Assembly (NCBI GenBank): GCA_905250885.1
Contig: CAJNOQ010002974.1
Location: 1-21,968, forward strand
DNA: 21,968 bases
DNA from: Didymodactylos carnosus
Taxonomy: Eukaryota; Rotifera; Eurotatoria; Philodinida; Philodinidae
Reading direction: 5' to 3'
Part shown: piece after piece, positions 11,146-21,968 of the stretch
How positions within the stretch are numbered: the first letter of the stretch is position 1
Layout of the letters: every line of letters starts with the position of its first letter
Made by a program: the position numbers and the translations under genes
Notes under the pieces: generated by a model
The model's database searches: none
Seen by the model: the letters and a program-made list of their open reading frames with translations, nothing else
What the model was told of the DNA's origin: nothing

Positions 11146-12693
11146 GTAAGTTAAAATCTATTTTATTTTGAGGACTAACTAACAAGTACATATTTGTCCC
11201 TTTCTAAATGCTCTGATTTATAATCAGTGCTCAAAGTAATCACTCTATGTCAATAATTTGCGTTATATTTATGACCTTTTGATATGCGAGAAATATTTTC
11301 GTCTCATATTGTTGATAACCGACAAAGAAATTTGTGTACATCTTCATGTACTAAATACAAGCGATGTTATCAATTTATATTGTATGGTAATTCAATGAAG
11401 TTTTTTACGATATTTTAAAGAAAACAGATCTTATAGCATTTATCTGACTTTGTTTTACATTCTCTATCGAAATAATATTGGTTATAAAATGTGCATGACA
11501 ATTAACTTCACATATCTGTTTTAGTTATTCTATTTCTAATACGATTACTCTCTATATTACGGTAAACTGAAGTTTACCGTTCTAAATACTCACACTATGT
11601 TTTCTTCTTTCTTTGCTTAGTAAAAAATAAATATTGCAGTTTCTATTTTCATCAGTTATTATTCAATTTCATAAGTGGTCTATTTTCTGCACGTAATTCA
11701 ATCACAATTCTATGATATACGTCGCAAATATGATCACTTTTTCTTTGTTTTGTTTCTGTCTACTAAGCGTTTACGTTGCATATAAGTTTAAACGTTTATG
11801 TAACGCTGATTATTCATCTCTTTTTCCTCTTCTCAACGTTCGTTCTTTCTTTCTGTCGACGATGCCAAAACATTTTCTTTTTCTACCGTTGTGTTGCTAA
11901 GCGATTCCTCTTGCTGATGAGTAAAACGAAGGAGATTTGCGACAAAGAGATAGGATAGAAATGGCACATTAGAGCTACCAGATATATCGTTCCTTTATAT
12001 CATATACACACGAGTTTTGTGACGGTATTGTATTTTGGCGCTTCACATTTCTTGTTTTCCTCTTGATTCCGTGTTTATTTGACAGCGTGTCAGGCCAATC
12101 AGTAGAGATAACTATTTTCGTGAAAAACAAAGGCGTTACTTAGTAATCATGAGTTTCAGATACAGTAGAATTACTCAGAAAAAGAACCTAGCCGATTATA
12201 GGGACAAAAACTATTTTATTAAAAAAGAAGTCTTGTACATTATAGCTGATATATGTGTCTCTTGCCTTGCGTATGACTATAGTATGATATATAACATTTA
12301 CTATGTTCGTACCTGAATCTTAATACTAGACTGATCTCACAATAGCTCTGCTATTCTTCAACGTGAACATCGCCTGCTGTTGTTTGCAGTAGGTTGGCAA
12401 GCGTCTGTCGTTTATAAAGTGTGTATTACAAATTCAAAAGAAGGTTGCAGAAAAGAGTAAACTTAGGCTTTATATATCAAAATGTATTATTTAGAATGAT
12501 TATAAAAGAGAAAAATTAGACGAAATAGTAATTTAAGAGTCTTTTTTTCATAATTAACTTTTAGATTTTTGTAATAGAAACTAGAGTACCTTCTACTTGC
12601 GTATTTATTATCATGCACTTATTGAATTACAGTTATTTTTAAACGTGTTTTACATCTATCTTATTGAACTGTAATAAGTAAATAAAAAAAATC
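11146..12693 (+). promoter_or_regulatory. Intronic DNA upstream of the kinesin gene; presumed promoter region
   Basis: About 1.55 kb lies between dynein exon 19 and the kinesin ATG, with no coding signal; the ORFs at 11712-11958 are low-complexity and unrecognised. If the kinesin gene has its own transcript its promoter should be here. A perfect hairpin (10-nt arms 11559-11568 and 11571-11580, ACGGTAAACT with its complement, 2-nt loop) is the one clear structural element. No TATA box or other core promoter is evident to me. Confidence 0.35.
11559..11580. repeat. Short perfect hairpin in DNAH10 intron 19
   Basis: ACGGTAAACT, then GA, then AGTTTACCGT: a 22-nt palindrome with 10-bp arms. No flanking structure or target-site duplication was seen. 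It may be a binding site, an RNA hairpin or chance. Confidence 0.6.
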
Positions 12694-16064
<3,371 letters not shown>

Positions 16065-17483
16065 TATGTTTGTAGATATATAATGTACAGAGAAATAATT
16101 GTCTTTTATTTTTGTTGTTTCAATTCCTGTTGACTCTCTTTCATTTCTTTTATTCTAACTGTAAACGTAATATTTTTTCCAATATGTCTTTAGGATGACA
16201 GATAAAAGTATATTTGTGTAACTACTGTCCGTTTTTATTCGCTGAAAAATGTGTATTGTCTATTCATAATGAGTGTCCTTCACTTTGACTTTCGTTAGAA
16301 ATGATACAAACAAAGTAGTTGTATTATTAAGAAATTCTTTTCGTTAAAAATTGTGTTCAGTGTATATTTAATTATCAGTCTTGCTCTATGCTCATATTTT
16401 GTTATCATTTCTAATATATATTTTTTAAGCAAATGTGATAACTAATTGACACTAGAGCTAGAGATTTTCGTGGGTTTAGAAGTATAATTTGGTATGTTAA
16501 GTAGAGCTTTCTGTGATTATATGTTTATCTTAGATGAAACTAGTAGTTTTATGTGGTAGTTTCTCATCTAACAGAAGCTCGTTTCCATCTAAAAGCTAAT
16601 AAATATATCTTATCTTTTGAATTCTATTCTATTTAATAATAACAATAATTATCTTCCATTATTTTTATTTCTTTTGTATATATGAATAATCCGGCATCTA
16701 ATTATTTCTTATAATTGTCCAGTATTTGTCAACTAGAAGAAAAGAAGAGCATATATGTTTCATCTCTCTTCGTCGTGTGCATATAAAATAGAATTTGTAT
16801 ATTATCAAAATAACAGGAGATTGATCCTTATATATTCTTTTGTAATCTAAATACTTCAATATGTTTTTCAATATATAATATGTATGCAAAAAATTTCTGA
16901 CGTTGTCTCTTCTCTTTCGATAGCCTGTTTGTGATTATTTTACCTTTGATCTCTCACCATGTTTGGATTATTGTGTTCCAGTCTGATATCACTTTTCTCC
17001 TTTTTACTGTGCAGAAAACATTGTTAATCAGTTCAATATACAATCATTTAAAATTCAAATTTATGTTTATCTGCTGATGCTGTTGTATCTGTGAAAAGAA
17101 AAGAAAAACAAAAAAAAGAGGAAGAGATATTTTTTTTTCTGTGATCAATAGATAAATTACGTTGTTGTTAGCCGCTCTTCTTTTTTCGCTTCTTTTACTT
17201 CTTTTACTTTGTGTTTTTTGCTTATAGCGCTATGTTATATATCTTTCTGTCTCTTATTGTCACGTTGTTTTTTTTTCTTAATATTATTATTACCACTGCT
17301 TGTTCGTGTATGTTAAATTCAAATATAAGCTTATGAAGCAAATGGACAAAAAACAAAAGTAGAAGTCAAAGATACAAAATTGATCTAAAACAAGCAATTA
17401 TAAAACCGAGACCTTTAAACGATACTAAGACAGTCTCTCTCTTCATTGAATTTATTCGAATTTTTTTTTCTTCTTCTATTTAG
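16065..17483 (+). other. Kinesin 3' flank and distal part of DNAH10 intron 19
   Basis: About 1.4 kb of AT- and pyrimidine-rich DNA with no coding signal on either strand. The first part should be the kinesin 3'UTR. Poly-T and TTCTTT-rich stretches dominate 17100-17300 and 17460-17480, the last being the polypyrimidine tract of the dynein acceptor. Confidence 0.5.
16598..16603 (+). terminator. Candidate poly(A) signal AATAAA for the kinesin transcript
   Basis: The first canonical AATAAA I see downstream of the kinesin stop codon, about 535 nt after it, in an AT-rich setting followed by T-rich sequence. Nested within the dynein intron, it would have to be ignored by dynein pre-mRNA. Confidence 0.35.
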
Positions 17484-20400
17484 CGCAAGTTTTTTTCATC
17501 GATGGAAAAATAATTCATGCATCGGTAAGTTAGATATACTACATATACTAGTGTACAGAGTGATAGAATAATTTCTGACATTACAGAATGTCCACCAGTA
17601 AAATTCGAAAAGACAAGTGGCACAGTGGATGGAGGAACTATTATCGATTCGAGTCAGCAACAAAATCAATCGATCGGTGGTGGCGGAAAATCATTAGGAT
17701 CAACTAATCAGGAGACTGAACATCTATATACATTCTATGATGATATTCGTTATATACCCGAAATACATGAAATAGGACAACAAATACAAGGATTAGTTCA
17801 AATAACAACAAATAATTTGAAAAAATTTTTATTAAAATTTAAAAATTATAAACATTTATGGCGAACAGACAAAGTATAATTTATTTTTATTTTATTTTTT
17901 AAATATTATAATCTAAAACTAGAATCATTTTATTTTAGTTGGCTGTTTGTGAAAAATTTTTCTCAAAACATCCATCATTGAATGTATTTGATGAAGAAAT
18001 CATGAAATATCAAAAAAATTTGGAAGAAGTAAATATTTTAATTTGATTGAAAAATAGAAAAAAAAATCAAATTTCTAAAATTTGTTTTATTAATTATTTT
18101 ATTTTAGTTACGACCAACATCACGTTTGAAAGAGTTTGATTTTATTCAATTAAATTTAAATTCATTTATAAATGATTTAGTTACACATGCAGAAGAAACG
18201 ATACATATGTTTAGTAAATTTTTAGCTGATGAAGCTAAAAAAGAATTATTTGAATTAAGAGATAAACTCGAAGTAAATATGAGAATAATCATAGTTGATA
18301 ATGATGATGTTGATGATGATGACATATTATTTGTCATATTTTAGGAATATGATACAAATTTAAAACGAAGTACAGATACAATCGAAGATTTAAAAGTAAT
18401 TTATCTCTAAAATTATATTGAATATTAATTAATATAATTTTACATTTTGTTTATTTTCTTCAGTTTGTATTACAAACAATAGCAGATATTCAAAGTAAAT
18501 CGGACATATTTGAAACAAGTATCAATCAAACAAAAGACAAATATCATCTTCTTGAAAGTTATAATCAAAAAGTAAGAATTGGAATGAACTTTGATGCAAT
18601 GTTAATGTTAATCAGTTTTCTTACATTTTTTAATATCAAAATTGCCGTATTGTAGTTAGCAGATTGTTTCATATTTTAATCCAAGTCTTGTTTTTATTGA
18701 AGATAACAAATCGAAGTAAATCCTATTACATATTGCGAAAAGATGATCGTACAATAGAAAAAGTTTAAATGTAGGAGAAAGAAAAAGGCACACGCAAAAG
18801 TCAAAGTTAAACAGCATAGAATTTTATAGTTACAAAGGTTTGATATTGTAAAGAAGTTGACAAACGTAAATGAGTGTAAGAGAAATGAAGTATATATGTT
18901 ACTACAATAGTTATTAAACTTCAGTAATACATCGATTGTGACGAAAATCGCTTCTGAATCTCTAATAAATTTAAAAATTTATAGAACAAAACTTTACATA
19001 TCATTTTTCGATAGAGTAAGAATAGCGTTATGTCGAAGTAAGAGTTGTTATTATTAGTATGCAAAATAGTTTTAAATGAGTTAAGCAAGTTTAGTCTTTC
19101 TTATTGATTATTCTGGACAAGTTAGAAAAAAAAAATGAGCTGCTGTTTCATCTTGTCAACTACATACACATGGCCAACATAACATTTTTTAATTTCTGTC
19201 TTATACCATTCTAGCACAAGAAACATATGAATTACTTTGATATCTTTATCTTTTCTTTTTCTTTTTTTTTAAGACAAGTGATGAAGAATTAGCTATTTTA
19301 AAATCGTTAGATAATCGTTGGCATGAAATATCATTGAATTCAAAACATCGTGATGCGGGTTTAAAACGTGTTAAAGGACGTTTTACTGAAATAACATTAA
19401 TACAAATTGATCGTTTAAAAAAAGCCATTCGTGATTTTGCTGAAAAATTTGCTCGTCAAGGACCCGGTTCAATTCACAATTCATCAGAATTAAATCAAGG
19501 TTTAAAATTAATGAAAACTTATCGTGATGAATTAAATCGTTTAGAAATTGATAAACAAGAATTAACAAATGCTGAAAAATTATTTAATTTACCAATATCA
19601 TCCTATCCAGAATTATATGTTATTCAAAAAGAAATGAAAAATTTAGAAAAATTATATACACTTTATGAACAACAATCAAAAAGTCGTGAATTATGGTCTG
19701 AAACATTATGGCGTGATTTAGATGTACAAATATTATTGGATGGTATTGATAATTATATTAAAGAATTAAAAAAAATGTCACGTGAAATAAAAAGTATGCC
19801 ATTAGCAAAAATAATTGAAATAGCAATGAAAGAATTTCGAGAATCATTACCATTAATGGCCGATTTAAAAAATGATGCATTAAGAGAAAGACATTGGAAA
19901 ATGTTAATGAAAGAAACACAAATTGAATTTGATATGAATCCGGAAAGTTTTACATTAGATAATTTATTTCAAATGAATTTACAACGTTTTAATGATGTTA
20001 TTCAAAATATTGTTACATCAGCAACAAAAGAATTACAAATAGAAAAAGGTGTTAAAGAAGTAGTAGATACATGGGAAAAAATGAAATTTACTGTACCAAA
20101 ATATGTCAAAGGAAATCAAGATCGAGGATATGTATTGGGCTCATGTGATGAAGTATTACAAACATTAGATGATCATACAATGGCATTACAAGGTATGGCT
20201 GCATCAAGATTTATTGGACCATTTTTATCAACTGTACAACAATGGGAAAAAAGTTTATCATTAATTGCTGAAGTAAATATTATTTTACCTTTAATTCTGA
20301 TTATAAATAAATATATATATATATATATATTCTGTTATTTAGGTTATCGAATTATGGCTAAATGTACAACGAAAGTGGATGTATCTTGAAGGTATTTTTG

Positions 20401-21896
20401 TTAGTGGTGATATTCGATCACAATTACCAGAAGAAGCGAAAAAATTTGATGAAAAAAACAAATTATTTAAATCGATTATGTTAGATACTTATCGTGATCC
20501 ATCAATAAAAAAACAATGTCATCAACCGAGTCGTTTAGCTGATTTAGAATCAATATTTGTTGGTTTAGAACGATGTCAAAAAAGTTTAAATGATTATTTA
20601 GATTCAAAACGAAATGCATTTCCAAGATTTTTTTTTATTTCTGATGATGAATTATTATCAATTTTGGGCAGTTCTGAACCATCAGCTGTACAAGAACATA
20701 TTATAAAAATGTTTGATAATGTGGCCAGTTTAAGATTAATGAAACAATCGGATACATTGACACAAGCACAAGCAATGATATCAGCTGAAAAAGAAGAGAT
20801 GACATTTAAACAAACTGTAAATACAGAGGGACGAGTAGAAGACTGGATGACAAAAGGTAATTAATATTCAATGATTTATCATATATTCATTTTATAACAA
20901 TAATTATTCGTTTATTTAGTACTAGAAGAAATGAGACGAACAAATAAATTAATAACAAAAGAAGCTGTCTATTATTATCGTCACAGAAAATCGAGGTCTA
21001 TTTTCTTTTTTAAACGTATTATCTTATATATACATCTTACTCTTATCTTATTTTTAGAGTTCAATGGATGTATGATTATATTGGTATGGTTGTCTTAGCT
21101 TCAAATCAAATATGGTGGACATGGGAAGTCGAAGATATATTTCAAAAAGTAGCAAAAGGAAATAAAATGGGAATGAAAAATTATGCAAAACAATTACATC
21201 TTCAATTAGAAGAAGTTGTTACTGAAGTAAAATAAGACAAAATAAAACTACTAAAAATATAAGATAATGATTCATTCTTATTTTAGATTCGATCTCCATT
21301 ATCAAATAATGATCGAAAAAAATTCAATACTGTTTTAATCATTGATGTTCATGCCAAAGATATTGTTGACAGTTTTGTTCGTGACAGGTAAACATTGTAA
21401 ACTTCTTTCTATTAACTGATAATTTACATATCTTTTATTATTATTGTTATTTTTTAGTATTTTGGATGCAAGAGAATTTGAATGGGAATCACAACTTCGT
21501 TTCTATTGGGCAAAAGATACGGATGATCTTGTTATACGACAATGTACCGGTGAATTTGGTTACGGTTATGAATATATGGGTTTAAATGGACGTTTAGTTA
21601 TTACACCATTGACAGACAGAATATATTTAACAATAACACAAGTATGTCGGATTTTCGATAAATAAATTGTACTTCTTAATGCGTTGTTGATTGCTTTTCT
21701 AGGCTTTATCTATGTTTCTTGGAGGAGCACCTGCTGGTCCCGCTGGTACGAGTTATAATATTTTTCTATTCGTATTTCTATTAATTCTTACGTATTTATT
21801 ATAGGTACAGGCAAAACGGAATCAGTCAAAGATTTAGCCAAAGCACTTGGACTACTATGTGTGGTAACAAATTGTGGAGAAGGAATGGACTTTTTG
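17484..21896 (+). CDS. DNAH10: Axonemal dynein heavy chain 10, exons 20-33 (tail end, linker, start of AAA1); partial
   Basis: Exons: 17484-17524, 17587-17873, 17939-18028, 18108-18272, 18345-18395, 18464-18571, 19274-20272, 20343-20856, 20920-20995, 21058-21226, 21287-21387, 21458-21641, 21703-21745, 21805-21896. Residues 1089-2062, in frame with exons 1-19. Exons 26 and 27 (999 and 514 nt) hold the DHC_N2 linker, with LPISSYPELYVIQKEMKN, RHWKMLMKET, RGYVLGSCDEVLQTLDD, SRFIGPFLSTVQQWEKSL, SGDIRSQLPEEAKKFD and the dynein hallmark SKRNAFPRFFFISDDELL. Then RVEDWMTK, LIIDVHAKDIVDSF, YGYEYMGLNGRLVITPLTDR and the AAA1 Walker A GPAGTGKTES (about 2029-2038), followed by CVVTNCGEGMD. The linker is the mechanical lever and AAA1 the main ATPase. 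The gene leaves the window after a donor at 21897; the rest of the AAA ring, stalk and microtubule-binding domain lie outside. Confidence 0.94.
18572..19273 (+). other. Long (702-nt) DNAH10 intron 25
   Basis: It lies between LLESYNQK and TSDEELAILKSLDNRW, which are contiguous in the family, so no exon seems to be missing. The sequence is AT-rich with no coding signal, and I see no repeat or recognised element in it. Confidence 0.7.
20312..20330. repeat. Short AT microsatellite in DNAH10 intron 26
   Basis: A TA dinucleotide run within the 70-nt intron between exons 26 and 27. Simple sequence, with no evident function. Confidence 0.6.
21746..21804 (+). other. DNAH10 intron 32, splitting the AAA1 Walker A motif
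   Basis: A 59-nt GT-AG intron in phase 1 cuts the glycine codon in GPA-G-TGKT. The flanking exons encode GGAPAGPA and TGKTESVKDLAKALG, so the motif is intact after splicing. Confidence 0.9.
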
Positions 21897-21968
21897 GTAA
21901 GTAAAACGTCGTTTTTCTCATTATTATTTTTGCTCTAAGGTTTTGTGAATAAACTGAACACTAATGAT

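Overview
The window comes from a eukaryotic nuclear genome and was read by eye: genes are split by many short GT-AG introns (mostly about 55-90 nt), the DNA is AT-rich, the standard genetic code holds across all joined exons, and the products are animal-type motor proteins. A small-genome invertebrate fits best. A bdelloid rotifer is my guess from intron size, AT content and gene style, but nothing here proves it.

Layout. 1-1847: non-coding AT-rich DNA with one near-perfect fold-back repeat at 60-182. 1848-5211 (minus): a seven-coding-exon gene for a vasculin/GPBP1-like protein, 701 aa and heavily Ser/Asn-rich. 5242-6561: divergent intergenic region holding a probable 5'UTR intron of the vasculin gene and presumably both promoters. 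6562-21896 and beyond (plus): 33 exons of an axonemal inner-arm dynein heavy chain of the DNAH10 type. They join in frame into 2062 codons, from the start methionine through the tail and linker to the AAA1 Walker A motif; the gene runs off the right edge.

The main point is the 19th intron of the dynein gene. It is 6338 nt long (11146-17483) and contains, on the same strand, a complete three-exon kinesin-13 (KIF2-type) gene at 12694-16064 coding for 795 aa. It has the full motor, the KVD and KEC family motifs, a 21-glutamine run and an acidic aspartate tract. The dynein frame resumes exactly after it, through a 41-nt exon.

The host encodes an axonemal minus-end motor and the guest a microtubule depolymerase; kinesin-13 proteins are known in several protists to control spindle and cilium length. 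Shared ciliary function is inference. The exon phases of host and guest are mutually incompatible, so chimeric splicing would be out of frame. Reading from dynein exon 19 into the intron hits a stop at once, so use of the guest's poly(A) site by host transcripts would give a tail-only dynein fragment.
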